Assembly: GCF_016864555.1 (NCBI RefSeq)
Contig: NZ_CP044012.1
Span: forward strand, 678,501-742,500
Origin: Sinorhizobium sp. BG8
GTDB lineage: Bacteria; Pseudomonadota; Alphaproteobacteria; Rhizobiales; Rhizobiaceae
Length of the DNA: 64,000 nucleotides
Direction of reading: 5' to 3'
The position numbers and the translations under genes were made by a program. Under the pieces are notes generated by a model. The model was not told the DNA's origin. It saw only the letters and a list, made by a program, of their open reading frames with translations, and ran no database searches. Positions 17,741-27,002 of this stretch are shown here, one piece after another (position 1 is the first letter of the stretch; each line of letters starts with the position of its first letter).

Positions 17741-18360
17741 ATCGATATCTTCTAGTGACCGCCCTGGTGGGTGCCCTCTCCATGCCGCAAGCGGGATACG
17801 GCGCGGTATCGCATGACCCCGAATGGCCTTGCATCCAGCGAAAAGTCCCCGAGCTTTCGATAGGGCAGGTGTGGACCGGCCCCGAGATTGTCGAGCCCGC
17901 GGGAGGTTGGCCACGGGACGCGCAGATCTCGGACCTCACAACCCTGCTGGTTCAGCGTCGCAACCCGATGGAGGAAGCAAAGCGACAGGTTTCCGACTAT
18001 GTCGCCAGCCTTCCGCGCGATCAGGTCAACGCGAAACTCGCGCAGCTGTTCATGGATGTTTTCAACAAGCTCAACGCGGAGCGCGAGCATGTTATCTCCG
18101 GCATTTCGCGCTACGCCCAGAAGCAAAGGGACCTTGCCAGCGATCTGCGCGCCAAGGCGGCAGGGTTAGACAAGATGCGAGCGGCACCCGATTCCAATCC
18201 GGCTGAGATCGATAAGGGTACCCAGCAGCTGTCCTGGGAAACCCGCATCTTCGAGGAGCGCGTGCAGTCCCTGACCTATGTCTGCGAGGTGCCGACGATC
18301 ATCGAGCAACGCCTCTACGGTCTCTCTAAGATCATCGGCGACCTGATGGTCAAGGAATAG
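17737..18360 (+). CDS. Exported protein of unknown function, last gene of lut-like operon
   Basis: 207 aa with a signal peptide (cleavage near residue 22, AGYGA). The mature part has two cysteines (WPCIQRK and YVCEVPT), which could form a disulfide. The central region from about residue 85 to 175 is helical and charged (EEAKRQVSDYV, AEREHVISGISRYAQKQRDLA), with coiled-coil character. I recognise no catalytic motif. Exported proteins of this size end comparable PQQ/lut clusters (LutG-like position). Its start overlaps the permease stop, so the product is expected in the periplasm alongside the transporter. Confidence 0.72.
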   Translation: MNRYLLVTALVGALSMPQAGYGAVSHDPEWPCIQRKVPELSIGQVWTGPEIVEPAGGWPRDAQISDLTTLLVQRRNPMEEAKRQVSDYVASLPRDQVNAKLAQLFMDVFNKLNAEREHVISGISRYAQKQRDLASDLRAKAAGLDKMRAAPDSNPAEIDKGTQQLSWETRIFEERVQSLTYVCEVPTIIEQRLYGLSKIIGDLMVKE

Positions 18361-18452
18361 ACCTCGCCGGGCGGGCGCGGCGCGGCTTCGATCGCCCCAT
18401 TGTATCTCATCCCCCCGAACTGCGGATCAGCTGGACTCTGCCACGTTTGGGA

Positions 18453-19529
18453 TCAGACGATGCGGCCGCGTGCCGCCACGGGCCAGACTTCGGAGGGGCA
18501 TCCACCTTCCAGGATCTGGATCGTGTCGACCATGTTGGTGACCACGCAGGCATGGTTCGGAACGATGCGCAGCCTGTCGCCGACAGACAACCCGATCGGG
18601 CCGTCGCAGACCAGCCGGCCATGCTCTTCCGATAGCTGATCGATGGCAATGTCGGGCCTGCCGAGGATGTGCCCGAAGCCGGACAATCCGAGGAGATCCG
18701 ACGTCAGCGTCTTGCTCCCGGCATCAATGATGGCGCGATTGGGTGCCGGCACCGAGACGACCGTCGCCAGTACCGTGAGCGCACAATCCTCCCAGCCGCA
18801 CACCCCGCGCGCGACAAGGGAGCGATCGTTGTAGACATAGGTCCCGGGCCTGTATTCCGTCGTTGTCGGCGCTTCGGCGGCGTGCATCATCGAAGGCGTT
18901 CCGCCGGAAGTGATGACGGGAACAGCAATGTCAGCCGCCTCGATAAGGCTCTTCGCTTTGGACATATACGCTTCCACCGCCCGCTCGCCGTTTGCCGGCG
19001 GGTAGGTCATCAGGCCGCCGAAGACGAGGCCGGGGGCTCCGGCGATCGATTTCGCGAGCGCCGCTGCACTTTCGGGCGTCGGGACGCCGCAACGGTCTGC
19101 CCCTGTGTTGCACTCGACCAGAACCCGGAGCGGCGTCGGTTCGGAGGCAAAGGCGGCCGACAGCCCTTGAACCACCGTTTGGCTGTCGGCAACGACGCTG
19201 AGCGCCACCTTGCGCGCAAGCCCGGTCAAACGCTTCAGCTTTTCCGCGCCGAGGATGTTGTAGGTGATGAGAACATCGCGGATGTCAGGGCTGCCGGCAA
19301 CCATCGCCTCCGCCTCGGACACCTTCTGGCAAGTCACGCCCACGGCCCCTGCCCTCAGTTGCATCTCGGCGATGGCCGGCAGCTTGTGGGTCTTGATGTG
19401 GGGCCGGAGCTTCAGTCCGTGTGTATCCGCATAGGCCTGAAAGCGGTCGATGTTCCGGCGGGCGACCTCGAGATCGACCAGCACTACCGGGGTACTAAGG
19501 CTCTCAAGTGTCGGGGCGATCTTGCTCAT
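18453..19529 (-). CDS. DSD1-family PLP enzyme (D-threonine aldolase / D-serine dehydratase-like)
   Basis: 358 aa from the ATG at 19529. Fold-type III alanine-racemase-like enzyme: the PLP lysine is in RPHIKTHK (Lys46), and the C-terminal PNHAC at 324-328 provides the His and Cys that bind zinc in eukaryotic-type D-serine dehydratases. Possible substrates are D-threonine, D-serine or 3-hydroxyaspartate; the sequence does not separate them. It diverges from a polar amino-acid ABC importer, and RidA, which clears reactive enamines released by such dehydratases, lies in the same module. This context favours a dehydratase over an aldolase. Confidence 0.85.
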   Translation of the reverse strand: MSKIAPTLESLSTPVVLVDLEVARRNIDRFQAYADTHGLKLRPHIKTHKLPAIAEMQLRAGAVGVTCQKVSEAEAMVAGSPDIRDVLITYNILGAEKLKRLTGLARKVALSVVADSQTVVQGLSAAFASEPTPLRVLVECNTGADRCGVPTPESAAALAKSIAGAPGLVFGGLMTYPPANGERAVEAYMSKAKSLIEAADIAVPVITSGGTPSMMHAAEAPTTTEYRPGTYVYNDRSLVARGVCGWEDCALTVLATVVSVPAPNRAIIDAGSKTLTSDLLGLSGFGHILGRPDIAIDQLSEEHGRLVCDGPIGLSVGDRLRIVPNHACVVTNMVDTIQILEGGCPSEVWPVAARGRIV

Positions 19530-19715
19530 GGAATCTCCGGAGTGCTGCTGGCGCGATTTCGGGCAAGTGAAACAGCTCCGCATGCGGGTGCGCAGAATCC
19601 CTCGCCTCTTGCCCTTGACAATCTATGCATGGTGGAGCTCAATACGTCAATCCAGTAAAACAGACACATGTCCGCAATACTGGACATTGAAGATGACCGT
19701 TCACAGGGGAACACC

Positions 19716-20564
19716 ATGATCACTTCGCTCCGCGCCGGCGCTCTTTCGCTGGCAACCGCCTTCCTTCTTTCCGCAATTCCCGCAGCAGCACAGCAGGCTA
19801 CGAGCAAGCTCGACGAGGTCCTCGCCCGTGGCCACCTCGTCCTCGGCACCGGCAGCACCAATGCGCCGTGGCACTTCAAGAGCGCTGAAGACAAGCTCCA
19901 GGGTTTTGACGTCGACATGGGCCGCATCGTCGCCAAGGCGCTCTTCGGCGACCCCGACAAAATCGAGTACGTCAACCAGTCGTCCGATGCCCGCATTCCG
20001 AACATCACCACCGACAAGGTGGACCTCACCTGCCAGTTCATGACGGTGACCGGCGAGCGGGCGCAACAGATCGCCTTCACCATTCCCTATTACCGAGAAG
20101 GCGTCGGCCTTATGCTGAAGGGGGACGGCAAGTATGCCGACTACGAAGCGTTGAAGGCGGCAGGCTCTTCGGTGACCGTATCGGTGCTCCAGAACGTCTA
20201 TGCCGAGGATATGGTGCACGCCGCCCTGCCCGAGGCGACGGTGGATCAGTATGAATCCGTGGACCTGATCTATCAGGCGCTCGAATCCGGCCGCGCCGAT
20301 GCGGCCGCGACCGACCAGTCGTCGCTCGCCTGGTACATGACCCAGAACCCCGGCCGCTACAAGGATGCCGGATACGGCTGGAACCCGCAGACCTATGCCT
20401 GCGGTGTCAAGCGCGGCGACCAGGACTGGCTGAACTTCGTCAACACTGCCCTTCATGAGGCGATGACGGGCGTCGAGTTCGACTTCTATGCCAAGTCTTA
20501 CAAGACCTGGTTCGGCAAGGATCTCACCCCGCCGCAGATCGGGTTCCCGGTCGAGTACAAGTAA
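19716..20564 (+). CDS. Polar amino-acid ABC transporter substrate-binding protein
   Basis: 282 aa from the ATG at 19716, after cagggg. A signal peptide (to about AAAQQ, residue 26) is followed by a family-3 solute-binding fold: LVLGTGSTNAPWHF, GFDVDMGRIVAKALFGD, and a late IGFPVEYK end. Family-3 proteins bind polar amino acids in the periplasm. It lies ahead of two permeases and an ATPase in the same direction, completing one importer. The divergent PLP enzyme suggests a hydroxy- or D-amino acid as the ligand, which is inference. Confidence 0.9.
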   Translation: MITSLRAGALSLATAFLLSAIPAAAQQATSKLDEVLARGHLVLGTGSTNAPWHFKSAEDKLQGFDVDMGRIVAKALFGDPDKIEYVNQSSDARIPNITTDKVDLTCQFMTVTGERAQQIAFTIPYYREGVGLMLKGDGKYADYEALKAAGSSVTVSVLQNVYAEDMVHAALPEATVDQYESVDLIYQALESGRADAAATDQSSLAWYMTQNPGRYKDAGYGWNPQTYACGVKRGDQDWLNFVNTALHEAMTGVEFDFYAKSYKTWFGKDLTPPQIGFPVEYK

Positions 20565-20641
20565 GGCCAAGCAGGCTCAGACCCGTTGGGACGGAGGGTT
20601 CGCCCTTCGTCCCCCATATCAACCCTCTACGGCAGGACGCC

Positions 20642-21304
20642 ATGGGTTATACGCTCAATTTCGCCGCCGTCTGGCGCAGCTTCGACCAATTGATCGAGGG
20701 CCTGCTGCTCAGCCTGGGCCTCGCCTTCATCTCCATCCTTATCGGCGCCGTGATCGGTCTTCTCGTGGCCTTTGCGCTGATCGCCAGAAGAGGATGGATC
20801 AAGCGCCCGGCCGCCGGCTACGTGACGATCATCCGCAACCTGCCGATCCTCGTCCTGGTGCTCTTTGTCTATTTCGCACTACCGCAGATGGGAGTGAGGC
20901 TGGGCAAGATCGAAAGCTTCGTGGCCGTGCTGTCGATCTATTCCGGCGCCTATCTCGCCGAGGTGTTTCGCGCCGGTCTTGTTTCCATCCCGAGAGGTCT
21001 GACCGAGGCCGGGCTCGCGATAGGTTTGACGCCCACGCAGATCCGCGTGTCGATCATCGTGCCGCTGATGCTGCGCAATGTCCTGCCGTCGCTTTCGTCG
21101 ACCGTGATCTCGCTGTTCAAGGATACGTCGCTGGCCGCCGCCATCGCGGTCCCCGAGCTCACGTTCGAAGCGCGCAAGATCAACGTCGAGACCTTCCGCG
21201 TGATCGAGACCTGGATCGTCGCGTCCGCGCTCTACGTCGCCACCTGCTCATTGCTCGCCGCGCTGATGCGCATGGTCGAGCGCCGGCTCTCGGTTCCGAG
21301 GTGA
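20642..21304 (+). CDS. Amino-acid ABC transporter permease (HisM/GlnP type), first
   Basis: 220 aa, four to five membrane spans beginning at about residue 20 (LLLSLGLAFISILIGAVIGLLVAFAL). The EAA loop of the His/Glu/Gln permease class is visible as GLTEAGLAIGLTPTQI near 120-135. The N-terminal permease signature TIIRNLPILVLVLFVYF confirms the family. It pairs with the next permease gene, only 4 bp downstream, to form the membrane channel. It follows the binding protein by 77 bp. Confidence 0.92.
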   Translation: MGYTLNFAAVWRSFDQLIEGLLLSLGLAFISILIGAVIGLLVAFALIARRGWIKRPAAGYVTIIRNLPILVLVLFVYFALPQMGVRLGKIESFVAVLSIYSGAYLAEVFRAGLVSIPRGLTEAGLAIGLTPTQIRVSIIVPLMLRNVLPSLSSTVISLFKDTSLAAAIAVPELTFEARKINVETFRVIETWIVASALYVATCSLLAALMRMVERRLSVPR

Positions 21305-21308
21305 CTTC

Positions 21309-21974
21309 ATGACCGATTTCTTCGCTTTTCTGGATCAACTCTGGATCGCACGCTTCGTCATTCTGAAGGGGCTCGGCGTTACGGTGTCGATCTCCCTCCT
21401 GTCGATTACAGCGGGTTCCCTGCTCGGCGTGCTCGTCGGCCTGTCTCTCGTCTACGGCAATAGCGCCCTACGCCTCCTCGTGCGCGGCTACACCGACTTC
21501 ATTCGGGGAACGCCGGTGCTCGTGCTGGTGCTCGCCAGCTACTATGTGCTTTCCACTGTTGGCGTCGAACTTGGGCCGTTCCAGGCTGGCGTGCTGGCGC
21601 TCGCGATCTTCTGCTCGTCGCATGTCGGCGAGATCGTACGTGGTGGCCTGCAGGCAATTCCGAAGGGGCAGACCGAGGCCGCCAAGGCGATCGGCCTCAC
21701 CTTCCGCCAGACCTTTGCCTATGTGCTCTGGCCGCAGGCGCTTCGGCAGTTCCTGCCGGCATGGGTCAATACGGCCGCCGAGATGGTCAAGGCATCAACC
21801 CTGCTTTCAGTGATCGGCGTCGCCGAGCTTCTGTTGCGCACGCAGGAAGTCATCTCGCGCAACTTCATGAGCCTGCAGTTCTATTTCTTCGCAGGGCTTC
21901 TCTACTTCGTCGTCAATTACGGTATCGAGCACTTCGGCAAGTACGTCGAGCGCAAGACCGCCGTTCCGTCTTAA
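21309..21974 (+). CDS. Amino-acid ABC transporter permease (HisM/GlnP type), second
   Basis: 221 aa. It is a paralogue of the upstream permease, with the same topology: first span [21 protein letters not shown], the family segment [18 protein letters not shown] and an EAA loop [17 protein letters not shown] near 118-134. The two permeases likely form a heterodimer. The ATPase gene starts 11 bp downstream. Confidence 0.92.
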   Translation: MTDFFAFLDQLWIARFVILKGLGVTVSISLLSITAGSLLGVLVGLSLVYGNSALRLLVRGYTDFIRGTPVLVLVLASYYVLSTVGVELGPFQAGVLALAIFCSSHVGEIVRGGLQAIPKGQTEAAKAIGLTFRQTFAYVLWPQALRQFLPAWVNTAAEMVKASTLLSVIGVAELLLRTQEVISRNFMSLQFYFFAGLLYFVVNYGIEHFGKYVERKTAVPS

Positions 21975-21985
21975 GGGCTCGATCC

Positions 21986-22756
21986 ATGAGCAAGGTACTT
22001 CTCGAAATCCAGTGTCTCCGCAAGCAGTACGGCGCCGTCGAGGTGCTGAAGAGCGTCGACTGCACCATGAACGAGGGAGAGGTGATCTCGGTCATCGGCT
22101 CCTCCGGCTCAGGCAAGACCACGATGCTCAGATGCATCAACATGCTGGAAGAATTCCAGGGCGGAAGGATACTGCTCGAAGGCGAGGAGATCGGCTACGA
22201 GCTGACCGGCGGCATCCGCAGGCGCAAGAGCGAGCGGGACATCGCCCGCCAGCGCGCCCTGACCGGTATGGCATTCCAGCAGTTCAACCTCTTCCCCCAC
22301 ATGACCGCCGCGCACAATGTCATGCTCGGCCTCGTCAAGGTGAAGAAGCTGGCGCGGGACGAAGCGCGTGCAATCGCCGAGAAATGGCTCGACCGGGTGG
22401 GGCTTGCGAGCCGCGCCGACCATTATCCGGGCCAGCTTTCCGGCGGGCAGCAGCAGCGTGTCGCAATTGCCCGCGCGATCGCCATGAACCCGCGTCTCAT
22501 GCTGTTCGACGAAGTCACCTCGGCGCTCGACCCGGAACTGGTCGGAGAAGTGCTGCAGGTCATCAAGGGGTTGGCTGCCGACGGCATGAGCATGCTGCTG
22601 GTCACCCATGAGATGCGGTTCGCCTATGAGGTTTCCTCGCGGGTGATCTTCATGAACCAGGGTGTGATCTGCGAGGAAGGCGATCCGAAGCAAATGTTCG
22701 TCAACCCGAAGACCGAACGGCTGTCCGAGTTCCTCCGGACATCAAGTTTCAACTGA
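21986..22756 (+). CDS. Amino-acid ABC transporter ATP-binding protein
   Basis: 256 aa from the ATG at 21986; a long in-frame upstream extension overlaps the permease and is not real. It has Walker [10 protein letters not shown] at 38-46, the Q-loop [11 protein letters not shown], signature [14 protein letters not shown] and Walker [15 protein letters not shown], all typical of the GlnQ/HisP class. A charged insert of about 15 residues ([16 protein letters not shown]) lies between the first beta sheet and the Q-loop, a feature of some rhizobial members. Confidence 0.93.
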   Translation: MSKVLLEIQCLRKQYGAVEVLKSVDCTMNEGEVISVIGSSGSGKTTMLRCINMLEEFQGGRILLEGEEIGYELTGGIRRRKSERDIARQRALTGMAFQQFNLFPHMTAAHNVMLGLVKVKKLARDEARAIAEKWLDRVGLASRADHYPGQLSGGQQQRVAIARAIAMNPRLMLFDEVTSALDPELVGEVLQVIKGLAADGMSMLLVTHEMRFAYEVSSRVIFMNQGVICEEGDPKQMFVNPKTERLSEFLRTSSFN

Positions 22757-22836
22757 TGGCGCGGGGCGGATAAGGCGACACCAGTCGCTCATTCCGCTCC
22801 AAGACAGAGTACAGAAAGCAGAAGAGAGAAAAGCTT

Positions 22837-23225
22837 ATGAGCATCAAGCGTTATGGCGCCGGCGAGACCGGAGCCGGCGGTCAGCCCCTTCCGTTCGCCC
22901 GCGCCGTGGAGGCTAACGGCTGGCTCCATGTTTCGGGGCAGGTTCCGATGGAAAAGGGAGAGATCGTTCGCGGCGGGATTGTCGCCGAGAGCCGCAAGGC
23001 AATCGAAAACCTCATCGCCATCCTGCATGAGGCAGGCTACAGCGTGGACGATGTGGTGCGTGTCGGCGTCTGGCTCGACGACCCCCGTGATTTCTGGAGC
23101 TTCAACGGAGTCTATGCCGAGTACTTCGGCACCAATCCCCCGCCCGCGCCTGCGTACAGTCGAGCATGATGGTGGATTGCAAGGTTGAAGTCGATTGCAT
23201 CGCCTATCGGGCGGACAGGGCTTGA
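22837..23225 (+). pseudogene. RidA family enamine/imine deaminase, one frameshift near the 3' end
   Basis: RidA hydrolyses reactive enamine/imine intermediates released by PLP dehydratases. The first 107 residues match the family (LPFARAVEANGWLHVSGQVP; AIENLIAILHEAGYSVDDVVRVGVWLDD). The frame then runs into an early TGA at 23167-23169. The conserved C-terminus, RACVQSSMMVDCKVEVDCIAY with the key Arg, continues in the next frame to a stop at 23225. One added base in the C/G-rich stretch about 23138-23148 restores a normal protein of about 129 aa. As written, the active-site Arg and final strand are lost. It sits between the amino-acid importer and the IclR gene and suits the divergent PLP enzyme. 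Confidence 0.86.
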
Positions 23226-23282
23226 AATGCCGGGCGCGGCTTGCAAAGGTCGCGCGCTTACTTCTTGGCGAGGACGGATCGA

Positions 23283-24080
23283 ATGGCTGAAGGCGTAGAA
23301 GACATGGTATCGCGGCGCACGCGCGGCCTCGACCGCGCCTTTGAAATCCTGGAGTTTCTGCGCACCAAGCGCCAGCCGATGCGCCCAAACGAAATCGCGA
23401 CTGAGATCGGCGCGCCACGCTCATCCGTCTACGAACTGATCAATCTCCTGCTGCGCCATGGCATTGTCGACTACCAGGGTGGTGACGGCCGGGTGTTTCT
23501 CGGCCGCAAGCTCTATTTCTTCGGAACGGCCTATGCGGAGCAGTTCGACCTGATGCGCGAATGCGAGGAGATGCTCGTCCGCCTGTCGGAGCAGACCCGC
23601 GAGACCGCGCAGATGTGTCTGCTCGAAGGCAACAAGTATACGGTGGCGATGATGCGCGAGGGTGTCCGCGCCTTCCGTATCTCGTCGAACATCGGTGAAC
23701 TCGTACCTATTCCCTGGACAGCCTCCGGTCGGCTGCTGTTGTCCCACATGAGCGACAAGGCGATCCTCGACTTCATTCCTCCCGAGGACTTCGTGCTGCC
23801 GAGCGGCAAGCAGCTAGACCACGCGCGCTTCCTTGCCGAGATCCGGCAGGCGACCAAGGACGGCTACTTTACATTCAACAGCGAGGTCGAGAACTTCACG
23901 CACTGCTTCGCCGTGCCGATCTTCCAGGCAGGCGGTCAATGTGCCGCGACCTTGTGTCTGGTGACGCCGAAGGAGGATGGCCTGAAGAACCGCGAGCGCT
24001 ATCTCGAAAGCCTCCTTTCGGCGGCGCGGGAGGTCTCGGAAAGGCTCGGCCACGCCGCACCCGGAGCGATGTCGGGCTAA
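23283..24080 (+). CDS. IclR family transcriptional regulator
   Basis: 265 aa from the ATG at 23283. An N-terminal winged helix-turn-helix (RAFEILEFLRTKRQPMRPNEIATEIGAPRSSVYELINLL, split here in two) is followed by the IclR effector domain, seen as GELVPIPWTASGRLLLSHMSD and a late AVPIFQAGGQ. IclR proteins usually control adjacent catabolic operons. It is the last gene of the amino-acid module and probably regulates the importer, ridA and the divergent PLP enzyme; the effector is unknown. Confidence 0.9.
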   Translation: MAEGVEDMVSRRTRGLDRAFEILEFLRTKRQPMRPNEIATEIGAPRSSVYELINLLLRHGIVDYQGGDGRVFLGRKLYFFGTAYAEQFDLMRECEEMLVRLSEQTRETAQMCLLEGNKYTVAMMREGVRAFRISSNIGELVPIPWTASGRLLLSHMSDKAILDFIPPEDFVLPSGKQLDHARFLAEIRQATKDGYFTFNSEVENFTHCFAVPIFQAGGQCAATLCLVTPKEDGLKNRERYLESLLSAAREVSERLGHAAPGAMSG

Positions 24081-24136
24081 GACGGCCGACGGTTTTCTTC
24101 AGGACGTTATTCTGATGATTTCGTTGACCTGAATCC

Positions 24137-24916
24137 TTACGAGCGGGCGTCAGCGGCTTGATCTGTCCACAGCCGCTCCTGTTTCCTGCCAAGCGAGAGG
24201 TTCAGCGCGACCATAAGCCGACGCTTGACGTCTTCCACCTCGGGCGAGGTACGGTCGTGCTCGCGTGCGTACGGATTGTCGATCTCCTCGAGAATCCGGC
24301 CCGGCCACGGTCGCATCACGATGATCCTGTCGGCAAGCACGGCCGCTTCCTCGATGTCGTGCGTGACAAGCAGCATGGTCGTGTCCGTTTCGGCCCATAG
24401 ATCGGCCAGGTGGTCCTGGAGGTCTGCTCTCGTCAAGGCGTCTAGCGCCGAGAAAGGCTCGTCCAAGAGCAGGACCGCGGGCGTTGTCACCAGCGCCCGG
24501 GCGATCGCCACACGCTGAGCCTGCCCCCCGGACAGCTCCTTGACCCAGCGGTCGCCATAGCCCTGCAGCCCCACACTTGCCAGTGCCTCGCCGACGCGCA
24601 CCGCCCGCTCGACCGCAGGAAGGCCAGCCAGGCCGAAGCCAACATTGCCTGCAACGGTGAGCCACGGCAGCAGCCGAGGTTCCTGGAAAACGATGTTGAC
24701 GAGCGGATGCGGCTCGATGAGTCGCTGCCCGTCAAGCACTGCCCGTCCGCGGGACGGCTCCTCCAGACCGGCGACCAGACGCAGCAGCGTGCTCTTGCCA
24801 CAGCCGGATCCGCCGATCACAGCCACGATTTCGCCTTCCGCCACCGTCAGCGAGAAATTGTCCAGAGCGTGCACGCCGTTCTGATACACCTTCGTGAGTG
24901 TCTGGAGCTCCAGCAT
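24137..24916 (-). CDS. Sulfonate/nitrate-type ABC transporter ATP-binding protein (SsuB-like)
   Basis: 259 aa. Complete ATPase of the SsuB/TauB/NrtD class: Walker A GGSGCGKST near 34-42, Q-loop NIVFQEPRLLPWLTV, signature [14 protein letters not shown] and Walker B VLLLDEPFSALDALTR. The Q-loop pattern with PRLLPW is characteristic of this class. It follows the permease gene by 3 bp and shares an operon with the binding protein at 25794-26762. The adjacent SsuD gene makes aliphatic sulfonates the likely substrate. Confidence 0.9.
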   Translation of the reverse strand: MLELQTLTKVYQNGVHALDNFSLTVAEGEIVAVIGGSGCGKSTLLRLVAGLEEPSRGRAVLDGQRLIEPHPLVNIVFQEPRLLPWLTVAGNVGFGLAGLPAVERAVRVGEALASVGLQGYGDRWVKELSGGQAQRVAIARALVTTPAVLLLDEPFSALDALTRADLQDHLADLWAETDTTMLLVTHDIEEAAVLADRIIVMRPWPGRILEEIDNPYAREHDRTSPEVEDVKRRLMVALNLSLGRKQERLWTDQAADARS

Positions 24917-24919
24917 TTC

Positions 24920-25759
24920 TCAGGCCTCGCGACGATGGCTGTCCTGCCAGCGCAGGAAAGGTCTGGTGCCCATGACGAGCAGGGTATCGGTGATCTTGCC
25001 GACCACCGCGAAGGTGAGAATGGCCGCCAGGATCTGGTCCGGCTTGCCGAGCTGCTGGCCATCGACCAGCAGATAGCCAAGCCCTTCCGACGCGCCCATG
25101 AATTCAGCCGCGACGACGAACATCCAGCCAAGCCCGAGACCCGCCCTCAGCGCCACGATGTAGCTCGGCAACACAGCAGGCAACAGGATGCGGCGGAGTA
25201 GAGCCGGCCCCGAGAGCCGGAACACGCGGCCCACCTCGACGATCTTGCGATCGACCGCTGTCACCGCGCCGCTCACCCCGAGATAGACCGGAAAGAAGAC
25301 CCCGACCGCGATCAGCGCGATCTTCGACGTTTCGAAAATGCCGAACCAGAGAATGAAAAGGGGAACCCACGCGATGGAGGGAATAGCCCGCAAGGCCTGG
25401 AGCGTCGGGTCCAGATAGCGCGCAAGCCGGGCCGAATAGCCGGTGAGCGCTCCGGCAAGCGTGCCTGCGGCTGCCCCTGCCAGGAAACCGCAGAACACCC
25501 GCCACAGCGTCACGGAAATGTGCCGTGGCAATTCGCCATTTACCGAAAGTTCGCGGAGCGTGGAGGCGATGCGCGACGGTGGAGGCATGAGCCGACCGGA
25601 CGAAAATCCGGTCTGCACCAATATCTCCCAAAGGATCAGGGCGGATACCGGAAGGACGAGGGCGGCCGCTAACCGACCCCAACGCGCAGGTCGGGGAGGC
25701 CGGCTGGCGGACTCCGCCGTGGCAGCGACGCCGACGCCCACATCCAGAAGGCCCATCAC
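24920..25759 (-). CDS. Sulfonate-type ABC transporter permease (SsuC-like)
   Basis: 279 aa with six membrane spans. The first lies near residue 30 (LAAALVLPVSALILWEILVQ), and the binding-protein-dependent permease loop is near VEVGRVFRLSGPALLRRILLPAVLP. The segment RAIPSIAWVPLFILWFGI is the clear SsuC/TauC mark. It is placed between the binding protein (34 bp upstream) and the ATPase. The ATG at 25759 is followed by a second Met. Confidence 0.9.
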   Translation of the reverse strand: MMGLLDVGVGVAATAESASRPPRPARWGRLAAALVLPVSALILWEILVQTGFSSGRLMPPPSRIASTLRELSVNGELPRHISVTLWRVFCGFLAGAAAGTLAGALTGYSARLARYLDPTLQALRAIPSIAWVPLFILWFGIFETSKIALIAVGVFFPVYLGVSGAVTAVDRKIVEVGRVFRLSGPALLRRILLPAVLPSYIVALRAGLGLGWMFVVAAEFMGASEGLGYLLVDGQQLGKPDQILAAILTFAVVGKITDTLLVMGTRPFLRWQDSHRREA

Positions 25760-25793
25760 CTTTCTCCTTCCACAAGCTTAATGCGTGTCGATG

Positions 25794-26762
25794 TCATTGG
25801 CCGAGCGGCGGGCCAAAGCTGGTGTCGATGAGTTCGCCCGTAACAGACTTCACGTCCACGTCCGCGGGAAGAACGCCCGCATCTTGCAGGGCGAGACCAG
25901 CCGCCTCGATCGTGGCGCGCTGCGCGTCGCCAATCCTGGAATGGCTGAGATCCGTACGTTCGAGCTGGCGCGCGATGACAGCATCCGGCAGCTTGGTCAC
26001 CTCCACGAGCGTGGCCTTCAACTGGTCCGGGTTGGCGATCGCCTCGGCGCGAGCCTTTTCGTAGGCCGCGATGACCCGATTGACGATATCCGGATGCTCA
26101 CGCGCGAACTCTTCCCGCACGTTCAGCACGCCCCAACTGTTGTTGTCGGCATTGCGATGAAACAGCACGGCGCCGCCTTCCACCTCGGCGGACGCCATCA
26201 AGGGATCGAGTCCCGCCCAGGCGTCGACATCGCCGCGAAGCAACGCCAGCTTGCCATCGGCATGCTGCAGCAAGACGAGTGTGACATCCTTCTCATTCAA
26301 ACCAGCCTCGGCGAGCGCACGCACAAGGAAGATGTGCGGATCGGTGCCACGCGTTACGGCCACTGACTTTCCTTTGAGGTCAGTGACCTTGGAAATGCCG
26401 GTGTCGGCCCGAGTCACAAGAGCCGTCCATTCGGGCTTCGAATAGACGTAGACCGACTTGACCGGATTGCCGTTAATGCGGCCGATCAGGGCAGCCGCTC
26501 CCGCGGTCGAGCCGAAATCGAGCGAGCCCGCATTCAGGAATTCAAGCGCCTTGTTGGAGCCCGCCGACTGCACCCACGTGATCGTGATGCCGTCCTTTTC
26601 GAATTCCTTCTCAAGCAGGCCTTCCTTCTTGAGAATAAGGCTCACCGGATTGTAGGTTGCCCAGTCGAGACGGATCTCGGAAATGTCGGCCGCCCTGGCG
26701 GCACCGATAGCGGCGAATGTCGCGGCGAACAGGCCGAGAAACGCAGAACGCAGTGAAATCAT
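25794..26762 (-). CDS. Aliphatic sulfonate ABC transporter substrate-binding protein (SsuA-like)
   Basis: 322 aa. A signal peptide (residues 1-24, ending AARAA) leads into the NMT1/SsuA-type periplasmic fold: IRLDWATYNPVSLILKKEG, SAGSNKALEFLNAGSLDFGST and VTDLKGKSVAVTRGTDP. These proteins bind sulfonates, taurine or similar anions. It is first in a three-gene operon with permease and ATPase. The divergent region 26763-27002 is AT-rich and carries paired TCTATA/TATAGA elements. Confidence 0.9.
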   Translation of the reverse strand: MISLRSAFLGLFAATFAAIGAARAADISEIRLDWATYNPVSLILKKEGLLEKEFEKDGITITWVQSAGSNKALEFLNAGSLDFGSTAGAAALIGRINGNPVKSVYVYSKPEWTALVTRADTGISKVTDLKGKSVAVTRGTDPHIFLVRALAEAGLNEKDVTLVLLQHADGKLALLRGDVDAWAGLDPLMASAEVEGGAVLFHRNADNNSWGVLNVREEFAREHPDIVNRVIAAYEKARAEAIANPDQLKATLVEVTKLPDAVIARQLERTDLSHSRIGDAQRATIEAAGLALQDAGVLPADVDVKSVTGELIDTSFGPPLGQ

Positions 26763-26849
26763 CTTGTCCCCCTATCCGGCAAACGCCGGCTCCCGAGTGG
26801 TCGAACGCGGCTTTTGCACGCGCTCACTAACGATTAAATACATAGCTTT

Positions 26850-26936
26850 TATAGACTTGAAATCGGCAATCCGCGCGGTGTTTTCGCCTCAAATACGCGT
26901 CTAGATAACAAAAACAATCTATACAATCTTTATAGA
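26850..26936. promoter_or_regulatory. AT-rich divergent promoter region with TCTATA/TATAGA elements
   Basis: Between the divergent SsuA-like and SfnB-like genes, TATAGA occurs at 26850-26855. An inverted pair, TCTATA at 26918-26923 and TATAGA at 26931-26936, is separated by 7 bases. Similar elements occur ahead of other transport operons in the window. They may be operator sites or simply -10 boxes; the sequence alone cannot tell. Confidence 0.35.
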
Positions 26937-27002
26937 ATATGATCTTTTCATCGCTGTAAAGCCTGTGCCTCTCGAAACCCGATTTCGTAAGGAGCGGTCG
27001 AT

